A DNA stretch of 64,000 bases from Marisalimonas sp016777705 (GTDB lineage Bacteria; Pseudomonadota; Alphaproteobacteria; Puniceispirillales; Marisalimonadaceae): positions 62,001-126,000 of the forward strand of contig NZ_CP159808.1 in assembly GCF_047717795.1 (NCBI RefSeq), written 5' to 3'. Below are positions 46,288 to 55,640 of this stretch, in pieces. The number at the start of each line of letters is the position of its first letter. Positions within the stretch are counted from its first letter, which is position 1. The notes under the pieces are model-generated. The model saw only the letters and a list, made by a program, of their open reading frames with translations, ran no database searches and had not been told where the DNA came from. Made by a program: the position numbers and the translations under genes.

Positions 46288-47307
46288 TTGGATCCTGTAA
46301 GTCAAGGTGCATTTGGAACGATTTTTGCTCAAACAATATCTAATAAAAAGAAACTTATCGCAGGTTCAATACTCGGATGTCTTGCTGGATTAGCGCCTGA
46401 TCTCGATGTTTTAATTAGATCAAATACAGATCCGCTTCTAAAATTAGAATTTCATAGACAATTCACACATTCCTTAGTTTTTATTCCTATTGGAGCCTTA
46501 ATTGTTACTTTATTTACTCGAATATTTTTTAAAAAATATTTAAGTTGGAAGCAATCTTATTTATTTTGTTTATTCGGTTATGCCACACATGGCCTATTAG
46601 ACGCGTGTACTAGTTATGGAACACAACTATTATTTCCCTTTTCTGATGAGAGAATTTCATGGAATAATATTTCAGTAGTAGACCCTTTTTTAACTGTACC
46701 CATTATAATACTTATAATCATTGCTATTTTACGAAAAAATAAATTTATATCTTTTTTAGGTATCATTTATATTTTTCTTTTCCTTGGAATGGGTGTTGTT
46801 CAAAAAAATAGAGCCGAAGAGGCAGGGAAATATTTAGCAAAGATGAGAGGGCATGGAGAGACAAAATTAACAGTTAAACCTAGCTTGGGTAACTTGCTTT
46901 TATGGAAAGTAATTTATGAGGAAAACAATTTTTATCATGTGGATGCAGTAAGGTTATTATTAGAAACAGAACATTGTCAGGGAACTACAATTAAAAAATT
47001 AAATACTTTTCTTGATTTTGATAAGCTAAATAAAGATAGTCAGCAATACAAAGACATAAAGAGATTTAATTGGTTTTCACAAGGCTATCTTGGTGTTGGG
47101 GAAGATAAAACAATTATAACCGATGTTAGATATTCTGCAGTTCCAAATGAAGTTGACGGATTATGGGGCATAAAGATAAACCCTTCCAAAAGTAAAAACG
47201 ATCATGTTGAATGGGTAGTAAATAGGGCAGATTATAATACTAAATGGAAAAAATTCATTGATTTAATAAAAGGAAAGGGTTGTAAAAGAATATTATATAA
47301 AAATTAA
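46288..47307 (+). CDS. YdjM/DUF457-type membrane-bound metal-dependent hydrolase
   Basis: A 339-aa protein with about five transmembrane helices followed by a soluble C-terminal part. The N-terminal DPVSQGAFGT, LAPDLDVL and EFHRQFTHSL (His, Asp) segments are the typical metal-binding motif of this family, which includes YdjM. Enzyme function is not established. TTG is used as start since the motif begins immediately after it and AGAGG lies about 9 nt before. Confidence 0.75.
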   Translation: MDPVSQGAFGTIFAQTISNKKKLIAGSILGCLAGLAPDLDVLIRSNTDPLLKLEFHRQFTHSLVFIPIGALIVTLFTRIFFKKYLSWKQSYLFCLFGYATHGLLDACTSYGTQLLFPFSDERISWNNISVVDPFLTVPIIILIIIAILRKNKFISFLGIIYIFLFLGMGVVQKNRAEEAGKYLAKMRGHGETKLTVKPSLGNLLLWKVIYEENNFYHVDAVRLLLETEHCQGTTIKKLNTFLDFDKLNKDSQQYKDIKRFNWFSQGYLGVGEDKTIITDVRYSAVPNEVDGLWGIKINPSKSKNDHVEWVVNRADYNTKWKKFIDLIKGKGCKRILYKN

Positions 47308-47308
47308 A

Positions 47309-48676
47309 TTATCCTATATCTTCAAGATTTTTTATATTAAAGATAGTATTAATTTTACCGCATAATTTCGTAATCTCATCTGATTTAACATTGCTAAATT
47401 TTAAATTTTCTTCAAACTTTTTATAAACTTCTTCTTCTTTTAAAGGAGAAAGTTTTCCTCCTCTTAAACAATTTTGGTTGGCAGAAATGGTCGTTCCATT
47501 TTTATTAAAAATAGTTATGTCTCCAGTATAATTCTTAGGATATTCGTCATTTGGATTTATTTCATAGGATACCTTTGATGCTAAGTTTAATAAAGATGTG
47601 TCTTGTAGCCTTTTTTTTGTAAATTGTTTAAGTCCAGCTTGTCCATCAATAAGACTTACTGCAATACAATATGGAACTGAAAATTTTGCTCCATAAGGAG
47701 AAGATGGATTTTGCTTTTCTTCTAGAGGCTCCCATAATCTATGTACTGTGCCTTCACCCACTCTTGCTACAATCCTATCTATCTCATTAACATTACTTAT
47801 TTCAGATTTTAATTTAATAGAGCAATCAATAAAAGGTTGAGCCATTGTTCCGCATGCATAAGGTTTAATAGCTAATTTTTCACATTCCCATCTGCTTCCA
47901 AGGTCTTTGGTGAGATAAGAAAAATCAGGTTTAATAGTTGCTTTAGCAAAAGTATTGAAAACACCGTGAGTACCTTCAAATACAGTTCTAGGACCAGCAA
48001 ACCCTGACTTTCCTATGTTAGCTGACTGCCAACCACACCCTGCTGCCCAACCTGGATGAAGACGTTTTGTAGAAGTACCTTCTGCTAAATATTCTATAAT
48101 GCCTGATGCCATACTTCCTACGATACCAAGCGAGCTAACCATTTGGTTACTAGAATTTCCTATAGCAGATGATATACCTATTGATGCTCCAAATGCTCCA
48201 AAAATAGCTGTGGGATGAAACCCTTGCCTATGTACTGCTGTTGGAGCAACTAGAGCAAGCCTACATATAAGTTCTGAACCAATTGCAAGACCTTTAAGAA
48301 ACTCATTACCAGATAGGTTTCTAGCTTGAGCAACTGCTAACATTGCTGGAACCATTACGGCACCAACATGAACCGGGGTACCTTCAAATGTATCATCAAA
48401 ATCTTCGCCGTGAACAGCTGTGCCATTAATAATAGATGCATTAAAAGGACTAACTTTCTTATTATGACCAATAAGGCTACAATCTCCTTTTTCGTCTAGA
48501 GCCTCAACCAAACTTTTGATATAAGGTTCATTCTTGGCTGAAATCATGAGACCTATTGAGTCCATAACAATGATGTTTAATTTTTTTTTCACAGATTTAG
48601 GAATGTCTTTGATTTGGATTGAGCATGCCCAATCAGAAAAAAATTCAGCAACAGATGATTTGTTTATTTTGTTCAT
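47309..48676 (-). CDS. MmgE/PrpD family protein
   Basis: A 455-aa member of the 2-methylcitrate dehydratase/cis-aconitate decarboxylase superfamily. The family pattern is visible in IVMDSIGLMISAK, INGTAVHGEDFDDTFEGTPVHVGAVMVPA, the KRLHPGWAAGCGWQSANIGKSGFAGP loop and KPYACGTMAQPFIDC. It is the last gene of an operon behind a tripartite tricarboxylate transporter (10 nt after tctA), so it probably acts on the imported carboxylate. Dehydratase, decarboxylase or isomerase are all possible. Confidence 0.83.
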   Translation of the reverse strand: MNKINKSSVAEFFSDWACSIQIKDIPKSVKKKLNIIVMDSIGLMISAKNEPYIKSLVEALDEKGDCSLIGHNKKVSPFNASIINGTAVHGEDFDDTFEGTPVHVGAVMVPAMLAVAQARNLSGNEFLKGLAIGSELICRLALVAPTAVHRQGFHPTAIFGAFGASIGISSAIGNSSNQMVSSLGIVGSMASGIIEYLAEGTSTKRLHPGWAAGCGWQSANIGKSGFAGPRTVFEGTHGVFNTFAKATIKPDFSYLTKDLGSRWECEKLAIKPYACGTMAQPFIDCSIKLKSEISNVNEIDRIVARVGEGTVHRLWEPLEEKQNPSSPYGAKFSVPYCIAVSLIDGQAGLKQFTKKRLQDTSLLNLASKVSYEINPNDEYPKNYTGDITIFNKNGTTISANQNCLRGGKLSPLKEEEVYKKFEENLKFSNVKSDEITKLCGKINTIFNIKNLEDIG

Positions 48677-48685
48677 ATAATTTTC

Positions 48686-50170
48686 TTATTTAGAAACTGC
48701 TTTTTTAGTAAAAAACTTAACCCAAAATGGAGAAGATAAACTTAAAAAGGTAAGAGCAAAAAATATTAAAACAACAGGGCTTTCTAATAGAGCAAAAAAA
48801 TTGTTGTCATGTATGATCATCGATTGAGAAAAGCTCTCCTCAACTAATTTACCCAAGATCAAGCCCATAACTAGAGGGGCGGCTGAGAATCCGTTTCTAT
48901 CCATAAAATATCCAACAAGACCTGCCGCTAACATAACCCAAACGTCAAACATTGATGATGCAAATGAATATGAACCAATCATTGAAAAAATAAAAACTGC
49001 AGGCCAAAGTAGCTTTTTAGGAATAAAGGCAACCAACGAAAAGAATTTAGCGCCAATTAATCCGATAAATAAAAAACCTAGGTTGGCAATTAGCATAGCT
49101 CCAAAAATAGCGTATACAAACTCTGGCGTTTCACTGATTAAATAAGGCCCTGGTCTAAAGCCATGCATAATTAGAGCTGCTAAAATCAATGCTGTTGAAC
49201 CACTTCCAGGAATTCCTAGGGCCAACGTTGGAACCATAGCTCCGCCTGCTGCTGCGTTATTAGCAGCTTCAGGACCTACAATCCCTTCTGGAGACCCTTT
49301 GCCAAATTGATCTTTATTTTTTGACCATCTTCGAGCTTCATTATAACCAATAATAGCAGCTACAGTTGACCCTTCAGCAGGAAGTATCCCAATAAAAGTA
49401 CCTATCCCAGAAGATCTAAGTATAGTATATTTAAGCTTTTTTAATTCGAGTAAAGACGGTAATTTCAAAGCTTTAGCTTGAATTCTTTCTACAACAGCAT
49501 TTAATTTTTCAGACTGTTTAAATAATTCGCTTACTGCAAATAATCCTATAAGAACTGGGACAAAGTGGATTCCCTCTTCAAGATCAGGACTGCCAAATGT
49601 AAATCTTTCTACACCGGTGGTTAAATGTATACCTATAGTACCAATTAAAACTCCCACTAATCCAGAAATAAGATTTCTTAAAGATGATTTTCCACTCATT
49701 GATGCAAGCATTGACAAAGCAAAAACAGCAAGACCAAAATACTCTGCTGGACCAAATTCTAGGGCTAGCTGTGCTAATAAAGGTGCTGCAAAAATAAAAA
49801 TTATTAAACTAAAAACACCACCAAAGACACTTGAGACTGCTGCCAAACCGAGAGCTCTTCCTGGCTCACCATTTTTAGCCATAGGATAGCCATCTAAGGC
49901 AGTTGCAACTGCGGGAGGCGCACCTGGTGCATTGATTAAAATAGCGGTAATAGATCCTCCAAATGTTCCTGCGCAATATAATGCAGCCATCATTGATATA
50001 GCAGCAACAGGATCTAAAGAAATCGTAAATGGAATTAACAAAGCAATAGCCATAGGAGAGCTCAAACCTGGTAAAGCTCCAACTAAAACACCAATTAAAA
50101 CTCCTGAAAGAATCAAAATAATGTTTTCAAATTCTAATAATAACCCTAAACCTTTTGCGACATCTTCCAA
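48686..50170 (-). CDS. tctA: Tripartite tricarboxylate transporter large membrane subunit
   Basis: A 494-aa membrane protein with about 12 helices, the transport core of a TTT carboxylate importer. Typical motifs are GALPGLSSPMAIALLIPFT (about residues 32-50), AALYCAGTFGGSITAILINAPGAPPAVATALDGYP and the later second copy of the Gly-rich loop (GSTVAAIIGYNEARRWS), then NNAAAGGAMVPTLALGIPGSGSTA. It lies 14 nt downstream of tctB and just upstream of the MmgE/PrpD gene; all four genes face the same way. Confidence 0.9.
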   Translation of the reverse strand: MEDVAKGLGLLLEFENIILILSGVLIGVLVGALPGLSSPMAIALLIPFTISLDPVAAISMMAALYCAGTFGGSITAILINAPGAPPAVATALDGYPMAKNGEPGRALGLAAVSSVFGGVFSLIIFIFAAPLLAQLALEFGPAEYFGLAVFALSMLASMSGKSSLRNLISGLVGVLIGTIGIHLTTGVERFTFGSPDLEEGIHFVPVLIGLFAVSELFKQSEKLNAVVERIQAKALKLPSLLELKKLKYTILRSSGIGTFIGILPAEGSTVAAIIGYNEARRWSKNKDQFGKGSPEGIVGPEAANNAAAGGAMVPTLALGIPGSGSTALILAALIMHGFRPGPYLISETPEFVYAIFGAMLIANLGFLFIGLIGAKFFSLVAFIPKKLLWPAVFIFSMIGSYSFASSMFDVWVMLAAGLVGYFMDRNGFSAAPLVMGLILGKLVEESFSQSMIIHDNNFFALLESPVVLIFFALTFLSLSSPFWVKFFTKKAVSK

Positions 50171-50183
50171 AGTTTAATCCTCG

Positions 50184-50702
50184 TCAATTTTTAATTAGTT
50201 CGAGTAATCCTGGTTCAAAATGAACACCAAGAACAATATTGAATAAAATAATTACAAATAAGGGAAATCCAATTATGTAAGGTACTAATACTTTTAATCG
50301 TTTTTCACCCCAGTAAAGAGGTAAAGCTATACTTATAGCTATTATTGTTATTGCTGCCCCCAAAATTTGTGATGAGGCAACAATAGTAGATAAAATAACC
50401 ATAGTTCCTAAAGTTGATTTTTCTATAGGTTTATCTCTTCCTGCATCAATATTCTTACCATTTTTCTTTAAAAAAATATGTTCGAAAGGGATAATTAGAA
50501 TCATTCCTAAAATTATAATAAGTAAAATTTGAGGGAACATTTCAGGAGGTATGTTATTAGAAAATAAATCAGGAACTTTTTCAAATTTAGTGGTTTCAAA
50601 CCATAAGAATCCTATTAAAGCAATCATCAATAAAGCAATGATGGTATCCTTTTTATTTAATAGTGCACCCAGGTTACTGGGTGCATTTTTTTTGGTCGAC
50701 AT
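50184..50702 (-). CDS. tctB: Tripartite tricarboxylate transporter small membrane subunit
   Basis: A 172-aa membrane protein with about four transmembrane helices, the TctB partner of TctA. Helices are near residues 18-32, 52-70, 85-110 and 125-160. The sequence family is poorly conserved; assignment rests on size, topology and position between tctA and tctC. A perfect hairpin overlaps its first codons. Confidence 0.82.
   Translation of the reverse strand: MSTKKNAPSNLGALLNKKDTIIALLMIALIGFLWFETTKFEKVPDLFSNNIPPEMFPQILLIIILGMILIIPFEHIFLKKNGKNIDAGRDKPIEKSTLGTMVILSTIVASSQILGAAITIIAISIALPLYWGEKRLKVLVPYIIGFPLFVIILFNIVLGVHFEPGLLELIKN
50664..50693 (+). terminator. Perfect hairpin with T-run, antisense to the start of tctB
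   Basis: TGCACCCAG, GTTA and CTGGGTGCA form a perfect 9-bp stem on the plus strand followed by eight T residues: a textbook intrinsic terminator, but it faces opposite to the operon and lies over tctB codons 4-13. It could stop antisense transcription, or on the mRNA strand fold over the start of tctB. It may also be coding chance. Confidence 0.45.
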
Positions 50703-50727
50703 TTTTCTTAAAACCTCAGATTTAACT

Positions 50728-51723
50728 TTATTTAACTAAACCAAGTTCTTGTAATGCTGAAGCAGCAACTTTATACTCTGCCTTTAGGTGTTTATCCCAA
50801 ATCTTAGTTCCAGCTACACTGCTTTCAACTGTAAGACCTGCTCCTGCAAGGTAACTAGCAAAAACATCATGTTTCATTGCTTTAACCATTGCTTTTGATA
50901 TTTGATCTATTATTGGCTGAGGTGTAGAAGCCAATACAGCATATCCTCTGGTTGTAGAGCACTTTGCCTTAATCCCTTTTTCGAAAGTAGAAGGAACATT
51001 TGGATAATCTTTAAGTCTTTCTTCTGCCATTACAGCTAAAGCCCTGAAACTTCCATCAGCTACTTGGTTTGCGGCTTCACTAACATTTGGCAATGTGGCA
51101 TCGATTTTCCCAGCCATAAGGGCTTGAACCATTTGAGCTCCAGATCCAAAAGGTACCACTTTAAATTTAATACCTGCTTCTTTAGCAAATTGAGCTAGAC
51201 CAATATGCTCTGTTCCTCCGATTTGAGCCACGCCCCAATTTAATGGAGCTTTTTTAGAAGCTGCCACCAGGTCTTCTAGTGTTTTAAACTTACCCTTACC
51301 TGATACCGCTACAAAAGTGGGATCATCCATTGCTCTTGCAACGCCTACAATATCATCTATCTTCATTTTAGACTTTCCCCGAGCCATTGTGTAAAGATGA
51401 GATTGTGTAAGGGCCATAATTGTATAACCGTCAGCAGGCTTAGATAATACGTAGTTTTGAGCTTTTGCTCCTGAACCGCCTCTCTTTGCTACAATTGATA
51501 TATCTGTTTTTAGGTTTCTTCTCGTTCTTATAGATACCATTCTTGCTGTTGTATCTGTTCCTCCACCATATTTTGCATGAATTACTAATTCAATAGGTTT
51601 GCTTGGGTATTTGTCAGCATTTGCTATAGAAACTAAACCAAAAGTACTTAGACCTGCTACAGTGGCAATACTTAAACCTGCTTTGACTATATTTCTTCTT
51701 AAAGAAGTTTTTATTTTTGTCAT
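50728..51723 (-). CDS. tctC: Tripartite tricarboxylate transporter substrate-binding protein (Bug family)
   Basis: A 331-aa periplasmic binding protein that captures a carboxylate for TctAB. A cleavable signal sequence covers about residues 1-36 (RRNIVKAG...SIANA). The mature start YPSKPIELVIHAKYGGGTDTTAR is the Bug family fingerprint, followed by the GSGAKAQNYVLSKPADGYTIMA loop and the PFGSGAQMVQALMAGKIDATLPN region. Bug proteins take citrate, tartrate, aromatic acids and other acids; the ligand here cannot be predicted. Strong GGAG before the ATG. Confidence 0.9.
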   Translation of the reverse strand: MTKIKTSLRRNIVKAGLSIATVAGLSTFGLVSIANADKYPSKPIELVIHAKYGGGTDTTARMVSIRTRRNLKTDISIVAKRGGSGAKAQNYVLSKPADGYTIMALTQSHLYTMARGKSKMKIDDIVGVARAMDDPTFVAVSGKGKFKTLEDLVAASKKAPLNWGVAQIGGTEHIGLAQFAKEAGIKFKVVPFGSGAQMVQALMAGKIDATLPNVSEAANQVADGSFRALAVMAEERLKDYPNVPSTFEKGIKAKCSTTRGYAVLASTPQPIIDQISKAMVKAMKHDVFASYLAGAGLTVESSVAGTKIWDKHLKAEYKVAASALQELGLVK

Positions 51724-51833
51724 ATTGTCCTCCCAATATTAATAATATTTACAAAAGCTTGCATGCCACAGTAATTTAATTCAAATCATTTTTTCAAATA
51801 GCTATTATAATATTTTATAAATTACTTTATCAT

Positions 51834-52688
51834 TTATGCATAAATCTTTGTTTCACCCTTAATTTGAGTTCTATGCATTACCCTTCTAGTGCTAGGATCA
51901 AAGGCATCTCTTTTGTGAAGAACATTCAAGTTTTTCCACATTAATAAATCACCTTTCTCCCATTTTTGTGTCCACGTATACTTTTCTTGTGTAGCATGTT
52001 CCCAAATGGCATCCAATAGATCTTCGCTTTCATTTATATCTAAGCCAATTATATATGCGTGTGGTCTTCTCCCTAGAAAAAGAAACTTTTTATTAGTTTT
52101 TTGATCTGTAATTGCAATTGGGTGTCTGGCACCAGGCGTTTCAGAAGGTTCTTTTATTTCTGAGTGGCCTTTTCTTAGCATGCCGGCACTATTATGCGCA
52201 GAATCATGAATGAGCTTTTTACCCTCTATTTTACTCTTTAAAGCGTTTGGAAGCTCTTCGTAGGCTAAAGCCATATTTGCAAAATGAGTGTTACCTTGAT
52301 TTTTTGGTACTTCTAATGAATATAAAATTCCTGCTTTGGGAGGAATTTCTTGGTATGTCATATCAGCATGCCATACAGCTTCGCCGTCTCCTAAATTACC
52401 TATTGGCGTACCTTCTTTACTTTTGACATTTGAAATAACATTAATTTCTGGAAATTCTGGTAAAAAGGTTATTCCATATGGATTGGGACCTGGTGGATCT
52501 AATTCACCAAAATTTTTACTAAAATTTATTAACGTTTTATCGTCAACATTCTGATTCTTAAAAACTAAAACTAATCTTTCATCCCAAGACGTATTTATAA
52601 AATCAATATGATCTTTAGTTAATTTTTCATCTATCTTTATTCCAATTATTTCACCACCCAAAGAAGCGGAACTGTTTATCAAATTCAT
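51834..52688 (-). CDS. TauD/TfdA family Fe(II)/2-oxoglutarate dioxygenase
   Basis: A 284-aa non-haem iron dioxygenase. The iron-binding triad is visible: His107 and Asp109 in VWHADMTYQ and a distal His at about residue 272 (MHRTQI), with the 2-oxoglutarate-binding Arg just after. TauD desulphonates taurine, TfdA cleaves chlorophenoxyacetates; this substrate is unknown. The gene heads a minus-strand group with the TTT transporter genes 110 nt downstream; the gap may hold a second promoter. Confidence 0.85.
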   Translation of the reverse strand: MNLINSSASLGGEIIGIKIDEKLTKDHIDFINTSWDERLVLVFKNQNVDDKTLINFSKNFGELDPPGPNPYGITFLPEFPEINVISNVKSKEGTPIGNLGDGEAVWHADMTYQEIPPKAGILYSLEVPKNQGNTHFANMALAYEELPNALKSKIEGKKLIHDSAHNSAGMLRKGHSEIKEPSETPGARHPIAITDQKTNKKFLFLGRRPHAYIIGLDINESEDLLDAIWEHATQEKYTWTQKWEKGDLLMWKNLNVLHKRDAFDPSTRRVMHRTQIKGETKIYA

Positions 52689-52935
52689 AATAATTCTCTT
52701 TTTTAAAATTAATTAGTATTATTTGCTTAAAGATAAAGTATAATTTTTATTCCTGTCAATAATAAGACTTGATAAAATAAACTTCAAATCTGTATTATGT
52801 AGACTATGAAATAGAGTTAACTTTATTATTCATTAAAAATGCTAAAGTTTGTGTTAAATAATGTAGGCATAATATAATGAATCATAAATTATAAAAAAAT
52901 ATGTTAATAAGAATTTTTGACGTTGGAGACATTTA

Positions 52936-53466
52936 ATGAGTGTGTATAGTTTAGGGGACAAAAGCCCAAAATTTCCAAATGAAGGTGATTACTGGATAGC
53001 GCCTGGAGCTCATGTATTGGGGCAAGTAGAATTAGGAAAAAATGTAGGTATTTGGTTTGGTTCTGTTTTAAGAGGAGACAATGATCTTATTAAAATTGGA
53101 GATGAAACTAATATTCAAGAAAACACAATTATTCATGTTGACCCTGGATGTCCTGTAACGATAGGTAGAAATTGTACGATTGGTCACAATGCTATCATAC
53201 ATGGTTGTACTATTGGAAATAACACTCTAATTGGAATGGGAGCTACAATTTTGAACAATGCAAAAATAGGTAACAACTGTTTAGTTGGAGCTGGTGCGCT
53301 TGTTACTGAAAATAAAGAATTTCCTGATGGATCATTAATAGTTGGTTCACCTGCTAAAGCTGTAAAAGAATTAGACGACAAAACTATTGCAAATTTAACA
53401 AGATCTTCAAAACATTATGTAGATAATTTCAAAAAGTTTTCAAAAGAGTTGAAGGAAATTAAATAA
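52936..53466 (+). CDS. Gamma-class carbonic anhydrase-like hexapeptide protein
   Basis: A 176-aa left-handed beta-helix protein of the YrdA/gamma carbonic anhydrase group. It shows repeated I-G hexapeptides (NVGIWFGSVLRGDND, GDETNIQENTIIHVD, IGHNAIIHGCTIGNNTLIGMGA), with metal-ligand His in NTIIHVD and GHNAIIHG. Carbonic anhydrase activity is only proven for some members. GGAGA precedes the ATG. The 3' end overlaps the convergent CaiB gene by eight bases. Confidence 0.88.
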   Translation: MSVYSLGDKSPKFPNEGDYWIAPGAHVLGQVELGKNVGIWFGSVLRGDNDLIKIGDETNIQENTIIHVDPGCPVTIGRNCTIGHNAIIHGCTIGNNTLIGMGATILNNAKIGNNCLVGAGALVTENKEFPDGSLIVGSPAKAVKELDDKTIANLTRSSKHYVDNFKKFSKELKEIK

Positions 53467-54670
53467 TACCTTTTTCTTTAAATGATTTTATTTCTTCTTT
53501 TGAATATCCAACGTTGTCTAAAATTTCTTCATTATGTTCTCCTAGTTTAGGAGCGGTTTTAATTACAGGTGGGGTTTCAGAAAATTTCCAAGGTGTGCCG
53601 TGAATTTTTAATGTCTTGTCAACCTCAGGATAGTATTTTTCTGTTACATAATTATTATCCGCAATGTTGGGTTCATTCGAGGCTTCAAGCATTGTATTGA
53701 CATGTGTAGAAATAATGTCTGCATTTCTTAAAATATCGATCCAATATTCTCGGGTATTTTGAGAAAAAAGACTAGCGAGTGTCTCAAGAATTTGATTTTT
53801 TTTATCTTCAGATTCAAATGCTAATCCTAAGTCACTTAAATTTTTATCCGTCATTGTTTGATAGAAACCTAAAGCCTCCAATGCAGGTTTCCAATCTTTA
53901 TTGTCAACTTGCATAGCCAGAGGTTTGTTTTCACTGTCGTTAAAACATGCTGCTATCCCAGGTTTTTCTCTTGTTCCATTTATTCTAGCACCTGTTATAG
54001 GTGGTTTGTTTTTCCACATTGCTGTCGTCATAGTCCAGCCCATTAATCTAAAAGCACTTCCAACTAAAGATGTTTCAACTTTTTGGCCTACTCCAGTAGT
54101 CCTTGCATGAAGTAACGCGGCTAAAACACCGCCAAATGTTAATATAGCACATGTCTCGTCAGCTACAGAAGCAACACCTGTTCTGAGATTTTGTCCAGGT
54201 ATAGAAAAGGCTTCAGTAACCCCAGCTAAAGCCTGTCCGACAGCATCAGTTCCTGGTAAATCTGCGTCTGGACCATCTGGTCCGTAAGCAGAGACAGACC
54301 CATAAACAATTGCAGGGTTAATTTTTTTCAATTCCTCATAACTAAAGCCCAGCTTTTTGGCAACTCTAGGTCTAAAGTTTTGACCAAATATTTCTGCTTC
54401 TTTTACTAGTTTATGAAGTATAGCTTTACCTTCGTCTGATTTTAAGTTTAATGTGAGGCTTTTTACGCCTCTATTATTAGTTTCAAAAAATGAACTAAAT
54501 GAGCCGATCATTTCTCCTGAATATCTGTTGTTATCACCTTTTTCAGGTGTTTCAATTTTAATAACGTGAGCTCCAAGATCTGCCATAAACATGTAAGGCA
54601 CAGTTCCAGCTTGTGCTGTTGAACAAGTAACAACTTTTATTCCAGATAAAGGACCTGTATTTTGTGTCAT
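53459..54670 (-). CDS. CaiB/BaiF family CoA-transferase
   Basis: A 403-aa class III CoA-transferase. The N-terminal SGIKVVTCSTAQAGTVPYMFMADLGAHVIKIETP segment (about residues 9-42) is the family start, with the catalytic Asp in PGTDAVGQALAGV (about residues 138-150). The second domain is preserved up to GEHNEEIL. It moves CoA between two acids, substrate unknown. It lies 43 nt downstream of a crotonase gene on the same strand; the pair suggests activation of an acid and hydration of its CoA ester. Confidence 0.88.
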   Translation of the reverse strand: MTQNTGPLSGIKVVTCSTAQAGTVPYMFMADLGAHVIKIETPEKGDNNRYSGEMIGSFSSFFETNNRGVKSLTLNLKSDEGKAILHKLVKEAEIFGQNFRPRVAKKLGFSYEELKKINPAIVYGSVSAYGPDGPDADLPGTDAVGQALAGVTEAFSIPGQNLRTGVASVADETCAILTFGGVLAALLHARTTGVGQKVETSLVGSAFRLMGWTMTTAMWKNKPPITGARINGTREKPGIAACFNDSENKPLAMQVDNKDWKPALEALGFYQTMTDKNLSDLGLAFESEDKKNQILETLASLFSQNTREYWIDILRNADIISTHVNTMLEASNEPNIADNNYVTEKYYPEVDKTLKIHGTPWKFSETPPVIKTAPKLGEHNEEILDNVGYSKEEIKSFKEKGII

Positions 54671-54713
54671 CTATTACTCCTAATTGATACTAGAATAAAA
54701 AATTTAAAAATAT

Positions 54714-55517
54714 TTATTTTAACTTTGGCATATTATATCGATCTTCTGGCTTTAACCAACCTTTGAAATTAGGTTTTCTTTTTTCAGCAAAAGCTCGTCG
54801 ACTTTCCATTCTATCCTCGGTATCTCCATGAAGATGAAGTTCCTCTGCCAGTTCAGCAATATTAGGGCTAATTTTAGGAGCCATGTGCTTCATCATATAC
54901 AGAGTATTAACTCTAGCAGCAGGTGGGAGTGTTAAGAGATGCTCAGCCATTGAATATGCCTCGCTCATTAAATCTTTTGCTTCTACAAGACGATTAATAA
55001 AACCAACTTGATGCATTCTTTCAGCAGATATTCTGTATCCAAAAGCCATTTCAGTTGCAATAGGATGAGGTAGATTGCCATAATGGCCATGATTGTAACC
55101 ACCAAGAAGCCAACGTTTAGCCTCTGACATTTCAAATATAGCCTCTTTAACAGCTATTCTAAGATCAGTTCTTTCAACCAACATGAAACCACCACCCATT
55201 GCAAAGCCGTTTACAGCTGCTATAACTGGCTTTTGAAGAACACCTGTTTGGAAAGGATCAACCAAATTTTCCTCAACGAATTCTTTTGGAGACCCTGGTA
55301 TACCTCTATCAAGTGATTCTTTCATATCTTCTCCAGCACAAAAGCCTCTTCCTGTGCCCGTTAGAATAGCAACTTCAAGATCATTATCTTCATGAAATCT
55401 GTTAAAAGCTTCAGCCATTCCGTTTCGAATAACTGTACTTAGAGCATTCAATCTTTCAGGACGATTTAACCTGATCGTTATAATTTGCCCATTAATTTCA
55501 GTTTCAACAAAACTCAT
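54714..55517 (-). CDS. Enoyl-CoA hydratase/isomerase (crotonase) family protein
   Basis: A 267-aa crotonase-fold enzyme. The oxyanion-hole segments GRGFCAGEDMKE (about residues 55-66) and GFAMGGGFMLVERTDLRIA (about 104-122) are clear. The catalytic Glu pair of typical hydratases is not obvious: the region reads IFEMSEAKRWLLGG, so the exact reaction (hydratase, isomerase, dehalogenase, hydrolase) is open. It is probably in operon with the CaiB/BaiF gene downstream. A strong GGAG precedes the ATG. Confidence 0.85.
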   Translation of the reverse strand: MSFVETEINGQIITIRLNRPERLNALSTVIRNGMAEAFNRFHEDNDLEVAILTGTGRGFCAGEDMKESLDRGIPGSPKEFVEENLVDPFQTGVLQKPVIAAVNGFAMGGGFMLVERTDLRIAVKEAIFEMSEAKRWLLGGYNHGHYGNLPHPIATEMAFGYRISAERMHQVGFINRLVEAKDLMSEAYSMAEHLLTLPPAARVNTLYMMKHMAPKISPNIAELAEELHLHGDTEDRMESRRAFAEKRKPNFKGWLKPEDRYNMPKLK

Positions 55518-55640
55518 AAACTGCTCCTAAATATAAAACTTAATTTAACAATTTATATACTAAAAAATCTTGCAAGTCACCGATATTAAATCATAATTAA
55601 ATTTAAGAATTGTCAAATTTATAAAAAATGGGGTGTGATA

